In this document: positions 1-14,387 of the stretch, piece by piece
How positions within the stretch are numbered: the stretch's first letter is position 1
Layout of the letters: the number at the start of each line of letters is the position of its first letter
Assembly: GCF_964020005.1 (NCBI RefSeq)
Contig: NZ_OZ026474.1
Location: forward strand, 248,001-312,000
Direction: 5' to 3'
Source of the DNA: Spiroplasma endosymbiont of Atherix ibis
Lineage (GTDB): Bacteria; Bacillota_I; Bacilli_A; Mycoplasmatales; Mycoplasmataceae
DNA: 64,000 bases
The notes under the pieces: model-generated
Told to the model about the DNA's origin: nothing
Seen by the model: the letters and a program-made list of their open reading frames with translations, nothing else
Databases searched by the model: none
Translations under genes and position numbers: made by a program

Positions 1-128
1 TAGTTATTTGTGTTGTATTTTGAATTGCAGGATTTTGAATAAGTTATGCTGTTGCAGATGAAGATGCAAAACAAGAAAAAGTTAATAATGTGGAATATGA
101 TTTAATTGATGATGCATTATCTAGATAA
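1..128 (+). CDS. C-terminal end of a membrane protein (partial)
   Basis: The frame enters from the left edge and closes at TAA 126-128 with TGA read as Trp. The visible 41 residues start with a hydrophobic stretch (VICVVFWIAGFWISYAV), probably the last membrane helix, followed by a charged cytoplasmic tail ending DDALSR. Too little is present to name a family. A strong hairpin terminator follows at once, so this is the last gene of its operon. Confidence 0.6.
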
Positions 129-136
129 AATATCCT

Positions 137-170
137 AAAATAGCAAAATTCATATTTTGCTATTTTATTT
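137..170 (+). terminator. Rho-independent terminator
   Basis: Perfect 13-bp stem (aaaatagcaaaat / attttgctatttt) with a 4-nt loop, followed by T-rich DNA. It ends the upstream membrane-protein transcript. Confidence 0.8.
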
Positions 171-174
171 ATAT

Positions 175-3100
175 ATGAAAAAAGTAATATTAAGTTTATT
201 TTTATTTATGAATTTAAGTTATATTCCATTAAAACAGTTTAATAATAATATTGAACAAAAAGAGTTAAAAAATAATTTGGAAGATATTTCAAATTATAGT
301 TATGATCCTTCATATCCTAGTTTTAATTTATATTCAGATTTTTATTCAAGAACTCAAAGACTTTATATTGATAGTGGTAAAGAAGTTGATTCATTACCAA
401 GTTGTTCAAATTGCAGTGATCAAAGACATAACAAAGTTAGTAACGGAGAATGATATTATTCTGAATGACAAGCAAAAGAAATAAATGTATTAAATTATGC
501 TCCAAATAAGCAAGTTTTTTTAGATAATTATAAAGAGATTAAAGTTAGTTTTTATTATAATTACAACACCTGAGATGGAGGAACAGGATGAAGTGATAAT
601 GATGAGAAAAATATATCACCTAGACTAAATAAAGATATAGATTATAATTTCTCATCAAATAGTGGATGAATATATGCACATTCTTATCACAATGAAATTA
701 ATAAAGCTCTTTTAAAAATAGAGTTTGGACATTCATGAAGAGGTAATAATTTAATATTAAAATGAAAATTAGGAGCCTCGGTATATTGAAAAGGTGGTTC
801 TTGATATAATCATGCAAGTTTTGTCATATTAAGTATAGATTCATTTCAATTTAAATCAAATTTTAATCAAAATAATTTAAAAAATAAAATACAAAGTGCT
901 CTGTCTAAAAATTTTACTATAAAAAGTGATACATCTCCTGATATTAGCAATAATGAAAAAAATGGTTTACCAGGTAAATTATTAAAATCTAATAAAGAAT
1001 TAATTTTAGAAGAAATTGATAAAAGATTGAGAGTCTCTTTTGGAATAGACTATTCTGCTTGATTTAGTAAACCTATTTTAAAAATAAATGATACTTTTAA
1101 TGATGAGAAGAGTTATGTTTCCATAACTTTTAAAGATGAACAACAAATTTCAGGTTCAAAGCAATTTTTAACAAATGTTATAATGCCAGTTAATATTACT
1201 TTAACTGATTTCTATTATCAAAGGTCTGCACAAAAAAGATTAGTAATTAATCCTGGAAAAATTGTTAATCCAAATTCTCAACTTAATGAACTAATTATTG
1301 ATAAACCTGAATATGATGTTAAAAATAATACATTTGTATATCATAACTCCATTGATGTTACTTTTACTGCAATAAGTGAATCTGAAATCCTAACTGTAAA
1401 TGGTCAAGAAGTTCCTGTATTTAATAATATCTATAGAATTAAATTAGATAATAATTTGAATACTTATAAAATTGAAGTAAATGGTATTAAAAATTTAAAA
1501 GGTATTACAAAACTAAGTTTAAATATTAATATTCAATCTCTTGCTAATAAATTAAATTATAGATGAGTTGGTTGAAATCCTAAAGAAAATTTAGAGCAAA
1601 GTAAATTAATAGAAAAAACGCTAGGAGATGGAAAACCAAATCCTGATTATGATCCTTCCATTAATTCTAAAACTGGAATGAGAAATGAATATATTTATAT
1701 TGAAAGAGATATGAAATTTCCTTTTTATCAAGACCCTCTTGATAAATTTGGTAACATAATAACTGATTATAAAAATATTAATAAGTCTATAATAGTTGAA
1801 GCGGCTGTTGCAAATAGTGGAGTTACATTATTAGAAAAATTTGATAAAGCAAAAATTTATAGAGTTGATAGATTAAAGTTGGATGAAAATTTTAAAGTTA
1901 TCAGTAAACAAGAAAATGTGAATATAAATCAAAATGAGCAATGATCAATAGAGGGACTTTGACATTATGTAATTTATTTACAAGATTATGTTAAAGAAAC
2001 TATTGACCCATCAAATCCAGGGAATCAGGATATAAATGCAACTAAAGGAAGTACTATTCACAAATTGCTTTATATTTCAAATAAATCAAAAGATTATACA
2101 AGGTTTACAAGTCTTGATTTTGTTTCAAAAAATCAATCTATATTTAAATTTTGAGATTCTTTAGCTGGTATTCATTTGAAAAATTATTTAATCTCTTATA
2201 CTTCTATAAATACAAGTCAAAAAATTGAAGAGTTAACTTATGAACAAATTATCATGTATTGAAAAAAATATGTTAGCGACCAAATAAGTCAAAAAATTGA
2301 TGTCCCACAAAATCCTGTAAGTTATAAAGATTTAAAAAAATTAAATATAAGTAGTTTAAAAATTAATGAAATTAATCCTTTAGAAGTAAAAAATAAAATT
2401 ATAAATCATGTTAAAAAGTATATAGAAAAATTTATTAAAAATACTGTATATAAAACAGACTATATAATATGTGATGAAAATGAAAAACAAATTGAAGAAT
2501 TAGATTTTCAAGATTTTATAAATTTATCAGAGAGTAATAAATATAAAAAGATTATTTTATTTATTAAAGCAGTAAGTACTTCCTCATTGTTAATAGGAAA
2601 ACAAAATTTTAATGTTATTAATAATAAAGAATTTGAGGAAAGTAAAAATTTTGATTTATCAACAATTAAAGATTTGAAATCAATTAGATATAATTTTACT
2701 AATGCTGATAATCAAATAAAGAAGAACTTTTTAAATAATTATATTTATGAATATGTTAAAAAAATATTACAAACATATAAACCTAAAAAAATAGATTGAG
2801 AATATGAATATGACAAAGATTATTATATTTCTTTAAATTCAAGTCAAGCAAAAGATATAAAAATAGATACGGATTTAGAAAATGTTTTATATAAATTTCT
2901 TAATTCAAAAACTCAAGTTATTTTAGAGATATTTATAGTTTCTAAAGATGAATCAATTAAACTAAGTGGTTTGACAAGTTATAAAATTATTAATGATCCA
3001 AAAGATAACAATGTTGCACCTGAGGTTCCTGAACCTCCCTTTAAACCAGAAGTTAGTAAGAAAAACAATATTTCTAATAAAACTGTAAGATGATGAATTA

Positions 3101-3186
3101 TTTTAATTATTTGTTTTTCAATAGTACTTTTAATTTTATTTGGAGTTATTTTATGAAAACGAAGAAAAGTAAAAAAAATAAAATAG
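175..3186 (+). CDS. Large surface protein, single C-terminal membrane anchor (1003 aa)
   Basis: One continuous frame if TGA is Trp. The start MKKVILSLFLF is a short secretion signal without a lipobox Cys. The ectodomain is about 940 residues, rich in Asn, Lys, Ile and Tyr. Near the end comes a Pro/Glu linker (VAPEVPEPPFKPEV), then one membrane helix at about 960-985 (IILIICFSIVLLILFGVI) and a basic tail (KRRKVKKIK). This is the topology of adhesin-like surface proteins in wall-less bacteria: secreted, anchored once, exposed outside. No family motif was recognised, so an adhesion role is inference. An in-frame upstream start at 157 lies inside the terminator stem and is unlikely. Terminators on both sides indicate a one-gene transcript. 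Confidence 0.8.
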
Positions 3187-3212
3187 TTTAAATAAACTAT
3201 TTTATTTTTTTA
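3181..3212 (+). terminator. Rho-independent terminator after the surface protein
   Basis: Stem aaaatagttta / taaactatttta followed by a T-run. The stem overlaps the TAG stop codon. Confidence 0.8.
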
Positions 3213-3270
3213 AAGCTTTTTATTTTCTTTAAAGTTAAAATTTACTTATAAGAGATTAAAAGGTGTATTT

Positions 3271-4680
3271 ATGGGAAAGTACAATTTTGCAAATTATAAA
3301 AAAACTGTCTACTTTAATCAAAATCTTTATTTTTAAGATTTCGAAGAGAAGTTACTAGATAAAGCTAAAAAAGATATTCAAAAAGAATTTGAAAGAATAG
3401 ATTTAAGAATAAGATATGACAAAAAAAGAATTGCTTGTGGATGGCAAATAAAAGATTATAGATATAGAAAAATAAAAACTTTATATGGTGATGTAAGTTT
3501 TTTAAGAACTAGATATTGAAATAAATTTACAAAGGAAGTTAAAGTTTTAGTTGATCAAGAAATTCCTATTGAAAAATATCAAAGAATAATACCAAATTTA
3601 AAGATAGAGATTTTAAATCGAGTTGGGAGAGGAAACAGATACTGTGATATTGTTGATTGTTTACGTAACAGTAAAATTAGTGAACAAACAATCTCAAACA
3701 TAGTTAAAAAATTTAATATATCTCAAGATACAATTGAAGATTTAAAAGGCAATAAAATAGATGTTTCAAAAAAAGAATACATTTATATTGAAACTGATGA
3801 TACTTTTTCAAATTTTGTTAAAGATAATAAAAAAACTAATTTTAGAATTAGAATTGCAACTATTCATACTGGTGCAAGAAAAGGTATTCATAATAGAAAA
3901 TATTTGGAAAATAAGAAAATAGATTATATGTTAATTGAAAAAGGTAAAGGAATTTCTACATTAGATTATTCAAAAAGAATTAAAGCTTTTATAAATAATC
4001 ATTATAGAAACTACGAAAATAAACAACTAATTATTTTAGGAGATAATGCGACATGAATAAATAATTTGGCATATGAACTTGGAGGGTTTTATGTTTTAGA
4101 TAAGTATCATTTATTAAAAAAATTATCTAATGTGTTTCCTTATAATAATCGTAATAGATTTACTAGTGAGAAATGAAAAAAACCCTTTTTATATATAAAA
4201 ACCTCTATATTAAAAGGATTAAGTTATAACTATGTTCTAGATGCTCTAAACGAGGTATTTTTATGATTAGAATCGAGCAATGAAAAAGAAAAATTAAGAG
4301 AGTTTATTAAATTCATAAGTTTTATTAAAAGAAACAGTTGTGCCATAAAAAATTATTATAAAAAGTTCGATTCATCATCTCATACTGAAGGACAAGTATC
4401 ATCTTTTGTAAAACAAACATTAGGTTATGGAAAAAAAATATATGGCTTTAAAACCTTTAGTAATTTATTAAAAATTAAACAAATACATGCTAATGGTTAT
4501 GATATATGTGAGTTATTAGAGTATGAAATAGAAACACTACAAATTAATAATTTGGACTATATATATAAAGAAGTAATAGAATACAAAACTATAGGTTTAT
4601 TATGAAAAGATAAAAAATCAGATATATCAAGAAAAGGCTCATGAGCTAAAATAAAACAACCAGGATTTAAAAGAGTTTAA
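3271..4680 (+). pseudogene. UPF0236/ISLre2-like transposase, interrupted by one TAA
   Basis: The frame starts at ATG 3271 and runs to TAA 4678-4680 with a single in-frame TAA at 3334-3336 (codon 22). It otherwise encodes about 469 residues. It has the UPF0236-type layout also labelled Mbov_0401 or ICE-transposase-like in mollicutes: an N-terminal region with LYGDVSFLRTRYW, then candidate acidic catalytic segments IETDDTFSN, LGDNATWINNLAY with YVLDKYHLLKK, and a C-terminal SSHTEGQVSSFVKQ. A second, intact and diverged member lies at 49086. Only the first 21 codons are cut off and no good internal ATG with a ribosome site was seen, so it is probably inactive. Terminal inverted repeats were not recognised. 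Confidence 0.75.
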
Positions 4681-4707
4681 ATATTTTTGTTTCCTTATTT
4701 ATAGTAA

Positions 4708-4750
4708 AAATTAACATAGAAATATGTCATTTTTATGTTAATTTTTTTTA
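4708..4750 (+). terminator. Rho-independent terminator after the transposase
   Basis: Stem attaacata (4710-4718) / tatgttaat (4734-4742) followed by a run of Ts. Confidence 0.7.
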
Positions 4751-4889
4751 AAATTATTCATATTTTATATTCTTTTTTTACAAAAAAATAATATAATTAT
4801 TTTAAGAAAGCACTTTTTATATAAAAAAATCAAATCATCCATAATATATACACCCCACATTTTTTATATAACCCCCATTAATATTTATT

Positions 4890-4958
4890 AGCATAAAAGT
4901 TAAATATTTGGTATTATCTATAAGTTATTAAATTATTAAAGACTAAATAGGAGAACAT
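4890..4958 (+). promoter_or_regulatory. Probable typA promoter and ribosome site
   Basis: The 210 bases before typA are very AT-rich and hold no gene. A -10-like tattat lies at 4912-4917 and a clear aggag at 4949-4953, seven bases before the ATG. Confidence 0.45.
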
Positions 4959-4959
4959 T

Positions 4960-6783
4960 ATGAATAAAAAAATAATAAATATAGCAGTTATTGCTCACGT
5001 AGATGCTGGAAAATCTACTCTAGTTGATGCTTTTTTAAGTCAATCAAATGTTTTTAGAGCAAATGAAGAAGTAAAAGAGCAAGTTATGGATAGTAATGAT
5101 CAAGAAAGAGAACGTGGAATTACAATTTATTCAAAGAATTGTGCTATTGAATATAATGGATACAAAATTAATATTGTTGATACTCCAGGCCATGCTGATT
5201 TTTCAAGTGAAGTTGAAAGAATAATGAAAACGGTTGATACAGTAATATTATTGGTAGATTCAGCTGAAGGGCCAATGCCTCAAACAAGATTTGTTCTTTC
5301 TAAAGCATTAGAATTGGGATTAAGACCTATACTTTTAGTGAATAAAATTGATAAAAAAGATCAAAGAGCTTTAGAAGTAGTTGATGAAGTACTAGAATTA
5401 GTTATGGAACTTGATGCAAATGATGAACAAATAGAATTTCCTTCATTGTTTGGAACAGCTCGTGAAGGTATTGTACAGTATTCAATGGAAGAAAAAAGTG
5501 ACAATTTAGTTCCTTTATTTGAAACAATTATAAAGCAAGTAGGAAATTATCCATTAGAATTGGCAAAAGAGCCAGTTCAATTGCAAATTTCTTCTCTAGC
5601 ATATGATTCATTTATTGGAAGATTGGGAATTGGAAGATTATTTAAAGGTGTTTTAAAAGAAGGACAACAAGTTGCTATTAGCAAAAATGATGGAAGTGTT
5701 GCAAAAGGTAAAGTCTCAGGATTATTTATTTATGAAGGCTTAAAAAGAGTTGCTGTAAAAGAAGCTCGAGCTGGAGAAATTGTTGTTATTTCAGGAATTA
5801 GTGATTTAACAATTGGAGATACAGTGTGTGAACCAGATAAAATTGATGCATTACCTCCAATTGTTATTGAAGAACCAACTATGAGTATGAATTTTTTAGT
5901 AAATACTTCTCCATTTGCTGGAAGAGTTGGTAAATATGTTACTACAAGAAACATCAAAGAAAGATTAGATAAAGAATTAGAAGTAAATGTTGGTTTAAGA
6001 GTAGAATCTTTAACTGATTCATCTGCTGATGGATTTAAAGTTCTAGGTAGAGGTGAACTTCATTTATCTGTTTTAATTGAAACTATGAGAAGAGAAGGAT
6101 TTGAACTAGGAATTTCAAGACCAGAAGTAGTTATTAAAATTGATGAAAAAGGTAACAAGTTAGAACCAATGGAAAAAGTAACAATTGATGTTCCAACAGA
6201 ATATTCAGGGACAGTTATTAATAAATTAAATTTAAGAAAAGGTATAATGACTGACATGGATTCTGATGGAATAAGAGATAAAGTAACATATCATATTCCA
6301 ACAAGAGGATTAATTGGATTTAAATCAGAATTTACAAATGATACTCGTGGGGAAGGGGTTATGGTTAAATCAAGTATTGGTTATGAAGAATATAAAGGAA
6401 AAATTGAAGGAAGACAAAATGGTACCTTAGTTTCTATGGCAAATGGAGTAACTCTTCCTTATGCTCTAAATAACTTAGAAGAGAGAGGTATTTTATTTGT
6501 TGGACCTCAAGTTGAAGTTTATGATGGAATGATTGTAGGATTGCATTCACGTGACAATGACTTAAATGTTAACCCAACAACAGGTAAGAAATTAACAAAT
6601 ACTAGAGCATCAGGAAGTGATGATTCAGTTAAACTGACTCCACCAAGAAAATTCACTCTTGAAGAAGCTTTAGAGTTTATTGAATGAGATGAACTTGTTG
6701 AAGTAACTCCTGAAGATATTAGATTAAGAAAAAAATGACTTTCAGAAAACGAAAGAAAACAGCATAGAAATGATCCACATTAG
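4960..6783 (+). CDS. typA: Translational GTPase TypA/BipA
   Basis: The 607-residue product is full length for BipA. The GTPase domain shows the G1 loop AHVDAGKST at about 12-20, the switch II motif DTPGHADFS and the G4 motif NKID. EF-G-like domains III and V and the BipA-specific C-terminal domain follow (SGSDDSVKLTPPRKF near the end). BipA binds the 70S ribosome and helps 50S assembly and stress adaptation. TGA codons near the C-terminus (EFIEWDELVEV, RKKWLSENE) must be Trp for the protein to reach its normal end, which is direct evidence for the mollicute code. It appears monocistronic, with its own promoter region and a terminator. Confidence 0.96.
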
Positions 6784-6785
6784 TG

Positions 6786-6812
6786 AAAAATTCCATATAG
6801 GAATTTTTTTTT
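6786..6812 (+). terminator. Rho-independent terminator after typA
   Basis: Stem aaaaattcc / ggaattttt with loop atata, followed by a T-run. Confidence 0.8.
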
Positions 6813-6876
6813 AAAAAAAGTTCCACTCATATCAATAAAAAATTCTAAATAATCTAGAAAAATAGGGTTATTATAG

Positions 6877-8250
<1,374 letters not shown>

Positions 8251-8268
8251 TAAAAATATAAATTTTAC

Positions 8269-8296
8269 TCGAACCTTAAAAAGGTTCGTTTTTTAT
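8269..8296 (+). terminator. Rho-independent terminator after eno
   Basis: Stem cgaacctt / aaggttcg followed by six Ts. Only 24 bases separate it from the next start codon, so the next genes depend on readthrough or on a promoter overlapping the hairpin. Confidence 0.8.
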
Positions 8297-8320
8297 TTAT
8301 AATTAAATAAGGTGATTTTT

Positions 8321-9211
8321 ATGTTGAAAAAGAGGAAAAATTGAACATTAATATTTTTATTATTAGTTTTTTTATTGTATTTTATAATAATTGCAATTTA
8401 TGATTATAAAATTGCATTAATGATAGGCAATAATTTGACAAATAGTTTCTTTTCTCTTTTTTTTGATAAGATAGGTTCACTTATAATAATTTTTCCTATT
8501 TATATAATCTGTTTAGCGTATTTTTTAAAACTTATAAATACAAAAAAAATTAGCAGTATAGTTAAAATATTAGTAATTGTATTATTTGATTTAATTTATA
8601 TTGCAATTTCTTTTTATTTATTTGTTAGTATTAAAAATTCTAACAATGATTTATCAAATAAAATTTCTATAGCAATTATGTGTTTATTTCTTACATTATT
8701 AATTTTTTGAATTAGTTATATATGAATTAAACTTTTATTATCTAATAATATTGAAAGAATAAATAGAATATTTTATTGTGCAAATATTAGTATTGTATTT
8801 ATGATTTTATGTTGAACAAATTTAATATTGTTCAAGTATATATTTGGAAGAAATAGGCCTGAAGCAGTAATTGAACTTAAAAACTCATTTCAGTATGTAT
8901 TTCAAATAAACTTTAATAGAGTTGGTAAACAAAGTACAAGTTTTCCTTCTGGTCATACTATGGCAATCGCTCAATTAATTATTTTATTATATTTTATAAT
9001 TTTTAAAAATAAAAAGTGAGAGAATATATTTAGAATTTTATTATTTTCATTAGTAATAATTTTAATTATGTTAATGGCAATTTCAAGAATGACAATGCAA
9101 AAACATTTCATAACAGATTTATCATTTTCAATGTTTTTAATTATTCTATATTATCTTGTAACACTAAAAATTGTAGAAAAATTATATAAGAGGATAAAAA
9201 GAAATGGCTAA
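8321..9211 (+). CDS. PAP2-family membrane phosphatase
   Basis: The 296-residue protein has about six hydrophobic helices. All three motifs of the PAP2 lipid-phosphatase superfamily are present: KYIFGRNRP (KX6RP), SFPSGHT (PSGH) and SRMTMQKHFITD (SRX5HX3D). The likely substrates are phosphatidic acid, phosphatidylglycerol phosphate or an isoprenoid pyrophosphate at the membrane; the sequence does not decide between them. The start has ggtg upstream. The last eight bases overlap ruvX, so the two are translationally coupled. Several Trp residues are TGA codons. Confidence 0.88.
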
Positions 9212-9626
9212 ATATATTGGATTAGATTTGGGAAGTAAAACAATAGGAATCGCTACAAGTGAAGGTTATTTTGCAAATCCTAAAGAAACAATTAGATATC
9301 AAGAAAATAATTTTCTTGAAGCTATTACAAAACTAAATTCCTTTCTTAAAAAAGAGGGATTTGAAAAAATAATAGTTGGATATCCAAAAAATATGGATGG
9401 TTCAAAAGGGCATAGAGTTGAAATGGTTGAAGAATTTATTGATAAAATGATTGAGCAAAAGATTATTTCAAGTGACTTAATTGAAAGAGTAGATGAAAGA
9501 TTAACAACAAGAATGGCAAAACAAGTTATGATTTCTGCTGATTTAAGTAGAAAAAAACAAAAAGAAAATAAAGATCAAATTGCTGCTAAATTAATTTTAG
9601 AAACATATATCAACTCAATTAAGTAA
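9204..9626 (+). CDS. ruvX: Putative Holliday junction resolvase YqgF/RuvX
   Basis: The 140-residue protein has the YqgF RNase H-like fold: GLDLGSKTIGIATSE at the N-terminus with the first catalytic Asp, IVGYPKNMDGSKGHR in the middle, and DERLTTRMA followed by KDQIAAKLILE with the C-terminal Asp. The family acts in pre-16S rRNA maturation and is annotated as a Holliday junction resolvase. It starts inside the end of the PAP2 gene and is followed 35 bases later by hpt, forming a three-gene operon. Confidence 0.93.
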   Translation: MAKYIGLDLGSKTIGIATSEGYFANPKETIRYQENNFLEAITKLNSFLKKEGFEKIIVGYPKNMDGSKGHRVEMVEEFIDKMIEQKIISSDLIERVDERLTTRMAKQVMISADLSRKKQKENKDQIAAKLILETYINSIK

Positions 9627-9661
9627 GTATATAATCAATTTGTAAATAAGTGGAGGTATAA

Positions 9662-10231
9662 ATGAAAAATCATCCTTTAGTTAAAGAAATTCTATTTTCA
9701 AAAGAAGAAATAGAGACAAGAACTAAACAGTTAGCAAAAGAAATAGAAAGTTATTATAAAAGTAAAAATGTAAATGAAAATACAGTTATTCTTATAGGTC
9801 TTTTAAAAGGTTGTATTCCTTTTATGGCAGATTTTATTAAATATTTTGACCATGAATGTCAAACAGAATATATGGTCGTTTCTTCCTATTTGGGAGGAAC
9901 AAAAACAACAGGAGAACCTAAAATTAATTTGGATTTAAATATTTCTATTAAAGATAAACATGTATTAATAATAGAAGATATTATTGACTCTGGAATAACA
10001 TTAAAATATGTTAAGAATTATATTTCTTTTAAAGGAGCAAAAGAAGTTAAAGTAGTAACTCTTTTAGATAAACCTGAAGGAAGAACAGTTAAGATAGATG
10101 CTGATTGAAGTGGTTTTGTTATTAAACATGAATTTGTTATTGGCTATGGATTGGACTATGATGAAAGATTAAGGAATCTTCCTTATATTGCAGTTTGTGA
10201 TGTAGATAAACTTAAAGTTTGAAAATGATAA
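9662..10231 (+). CDS. hpt: Hypoxanthine(-guanine) phosphoribosyltransferase
   Basis: The 189-residue purine salvage enzyme makes IMP/GMP from hypoxanthine/guanine and PRPP. The PRPP-binding motif [14 protein letters not shown] is typical, and a flexible-loop segment (VVSSYLGGT) and a C-terminal [11 protein letters not shown] complete the family pattern. Ribosome site ggaggt lies six bases before ATG. The C-terminal third is reached only by reading TGA as Trp (DADWSGFV, KVWKW). Salvage of this kind is expected in mollicutes, which lack de novo purine synthesis. Confidence 0.95.
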
Positions 10232-10259
10232 TTTAATGTCATTTTTATTATTTAATTAG

Positions 10260-11270
<1,011 letters not shown>

Positions 11271-11289
11271 TAATAAGGAGAAAATAATT

Positions 11290-12744
11290 ATGGATAAAGA
11301 AATAGAATTTTATGAACCAAGTAAAATTGCAAAAAAAATTAAAAGAACTAAAATAGTTACAACAATAGGACCAAGTACTCATTCAAAAGACGATATTAGA
11401 AAATTATTTGAATCAGGAATGAATGTTGTTAGGTTAAATTTCTCTCATGGAAAACAAGAAGAGCAATCAGAAAAAATTAAATCAGTAATTGAATTAAGAG
11501 AAGAATTAGAAAAACCAATTTCAATTATGTTAGATACAAAAGGTCCAGAAATTAGAATTGGAAAAGTTTTTGATGGAGCACAAGAAATTAAAGCTGGATC
11601 AGATATTAGAGTTTATACAACTCAAGAAGAATATTTAAATCGTGAATGTAAAGCAACTGAAATGACAGTTTCATATGATATGAGTATTGATTTAAAACCA
11701 GGAGATACAGTTTTAGTAGATGATGGAAAATTGACATTAAATGTTATTAATGTCGAATTAGGATTTATTAATTGTAAAGCTTTTAATACACATACTATAA
11801 AAACAAATAAAAGGGTAAATTTACCAGGTGTTGATTTTTCATTACCATTTTTAGCTCAAAAAGATATTGATGATATTAAATATGGAGTAAAAATGAAAGT
11901 TGATTATATTGCAGCATCATTTGTTAATTCAGCAGATAATGTAAAAGAAATTAGAAATATTTTAAAAGAATGTAAAGCTGAACATATTCAAATTATTTCA
12001 AAAATAGAATCAAAAATAGGTATTTTTAATATCGATTCAATTATTGAAGCATCAGATGGAATTATGGTTGCTCGTGGAGATTTAGGATTAGAAATTCCTT
12101 ATTATGAAGTGCCATATTGAGAAAAACAAATGATTAGAAAATGTAGAAAAGCCGGAAAAGTAGTAGTAGTTGCAACACAAATGTTAGAATCAATGACTGA
12201 TAATCCTCATCCAACAAGAGCTGAAGTCACAGATGTTTATTATGCAACTGAATTAGGAGCTGATGCAACTATGTTAAGTGGTGAATCAGCTGCAGGTATT
12301 TATCCATTTATAACAACAGAAACTATGGCAACAATTAATAAGCGTGCAGAATTAGGTTTTTATGGAAAAATTTATTATGATAGAGCATTAGAAGTTGCAA
12401 GAAATAGCTCATCTGGTAAAAGAGCACAAATTGCAGATGAATTGGCAAATATTACAAGAAATGGGAAATATGAATTTGCATTAGTACTTTCAAGAACTGG
12501 TGAATTGTTAAGAACTATTTCAAAATTTAGACCAAATGTTACAATCTTAGGTGTTTGTGATAATGAAAAATTATGAACTGGTTTTGGCGCAATGCATTCA
12601 ATTTTTATGAATAGAGTTAAAAGCATTAATAAAATTATTGACAATAATGAAGAATTATCAGAAATTGCAAGATCATGAGGTGCAAAAAAAGGAGAACAAA
12701 TTCTTATTGTTAGAAGTCAAAATATTAAAGTTCATACAGTTTAA
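11290..12744 (+). CDS. pyk: Pyruvate kinase, first copy
   Basis: The 484-residue protein transfers phosphate from phosphoenolpyruvate to ADP. The catalytic barrel shows [28 protein letters not shown], the metal/substrate segments [11 protein letters not shown] and [19 protein letters not shown], and the TRAEVTDV and MLSGESAAG motifs. It carries a short N-terminal extension ([16 protein letters not shown]) absent from the second copy. It lies in the pfkA operon. Three blocks of near-perfect DNA identity with the next gene are described in the findings. Confidence 0.96.
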
Positions 12745-12789
12745 AAAGCTAAATAGTAGTTTTTTAAACTATTCTATTTAAATAAAATA

Positions 12790-12812
12790 TACTATATAAT
12801 GTTATAATTTTT
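12790..12812 (+). promoter_or_regulatory. Promoter region for the second pyruvate kinase
   Basis: Two exact tataat boxes (12795-12800 and 12803-12808) lie in the 92-base gap between the pyk genes, just upstream of a ribosome site (aaggag). The second copy can therefore be transcribed on its own. Confidence 0.55.
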
Positions 12813-12836
12813 TTGTTATTTATAAGGAGAAATAAG

Positions 12837-14273
12837 ATGAATAAATTTAATTTAAATGAAAAAATGAAAAGAACCAAAGTTATTACAACTATTGGTCCAA
12901 GTGTTCACTCAAAAGAAGCTATCAAAGAATTATTTGATAAAGGAATGACAACAATTCGTTTGAACTTTTCACATGCAGATTTTCAAGAACATGGAGAAAG
13001 ATTTGAATGAGTTAAAACTTTAAGAAAAGAAATAAATAAACCAATTTCAATTTTATTAGATACAAAAGGTCCAGAAATTAGAATTGGAAAAATGAAAAAT
13101 GGAAAACAAGAAGTTAAAGTAGGAACTGAAGTAACTGTTTATACTGATCCAAAAGATTTCTCAACAAGAGAGTGTTCAGCAAATGAAATGCAAATGTCAT
13201 ATGATATGTCTCAAGATGTTAAAGTTGGAGATGTTGTTTTAGTAGATGATGGAAAATTAACAATGCATGTAACAAGTGTTGATAAATATAAAGTTATGTG
13301 TAAGGCATTTAATACTCATTTAGTAAAAACAAATAAAAGAGTAAATTTACCAGGTGTAGAATTTACATTACCATTTTTAGCTGAAAAAGATTATAAAGAT
13401 ATCCATTTTGGAATCGAAAATAATATTGATTATATTGCAGCATCATTTGTTAATTCAGCAGATAATGTAAAAGAAATTAGAAATATTTTAAAAGAATGTA
13501 AAGCTGAACATATTCAAATTATTTCAAAAATAGAATCACAAGTTGGATGTGATAATATTGATTCAATTATTACAGCTTCAGATGGAATTATGGTTGCTCG
13601 TGGAGATTTAGGATTAGAAATTCCTTATTATGATGTACCATATTGAGAAAAACAAATTATTAGAAAATGTAGAGAGCAAGGAAAATTAGTTATTGTCGCA
13701 ACACAAATGTTAGAATCAATGACTGACAATCCTCAACCAACAAGAGCTGAAGTAACAGATGTTTATTATGCAACTGAATTAGGAGCTGATGCAACTATGT
13801 TAAGTGGTGAATCAGCAAATGGAGATTTCCCATTTATTACAGTTGAAACTATGTCAACAATTAATAAACGTGCTGAAATTGAATTCTATGAAAAAAATTA
13901 TTATATTAAACAATTAGAAAATGCTAGAAAATCAAGTTCAGGAAAAAGAGCAGAAATTGCAAATCAATTAGCAAATACTACTTTAGGTGGAAATTATGAA
14001 TATGCTGTTGTTTTATCAAGAACTGGTGAATTGTTAAGAACTATTTCAAAATTTAGACCAAATGTTACAATCTTAGGTGTTTGTGATAATAAAAAATTAT
14101 GAACTGGATTTGGAGCAATGCACTCAATCTTTATGAATCAAGTAGCTAATTTAGATTCATTCATGGATGATCAAAAAGCTATCTCAGAAGTTGCAAAATC
14201 ATGAGGTGCAAAATCAGGAGAAAGAATTTTGTTTGTTAGAAGTGAAAATATTAAAGAAATTACAGTATTATAA
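12837..14273 (+). CDS. pyk: Pyruvate kinase, second tandem copy
   Basis: The 478-residue protein retains the same catalytic motifs as the first copy ([54 protein letters not shown]) and looks fully active. ATG 12837 is chosen because aaggag lies eight bases upstream; an in-frame upstream extension to 12813 has none. A tandem paralogue with its own promoter suggests different expression or allosteric behaviour. The middle and C-terminal regions are locally identical at DNA level to copy one, while the flanks are diverged. Confidence 0.95.
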
Positions 14274-14284
14274 TTTTAAAAAAT

Positions 14285-14311
14285 TAAACATTTTTATGTT
14301 TACTTTTTTTC
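14285..14311 (+). terminator. Terminator after the second pyk
   Basis: Stem taaacat / atgttta with a 4-nt loop, then a run of seven Ts. Confidence 0.6.
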
Positions 14312-14387
14312 TTTGTAAGTTAATAAAATTATGTATAATATAAATTGATGTTTTAAATATAAGTAATTGAAAAAGGTGGAAGTATAG

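Noticed and set aside
4360-4375. tRNA-like gttcgattc
   Set aside because: It lies inside the transposase frame and has no matching acceptor or anticodon arms.
14274-14387. T-box riboswitch before thrS
   Set aside because: The gap is about 110 bases, contains only the pyk terminator and AT-rich DNA, and lacks the conserved T-box sequence.
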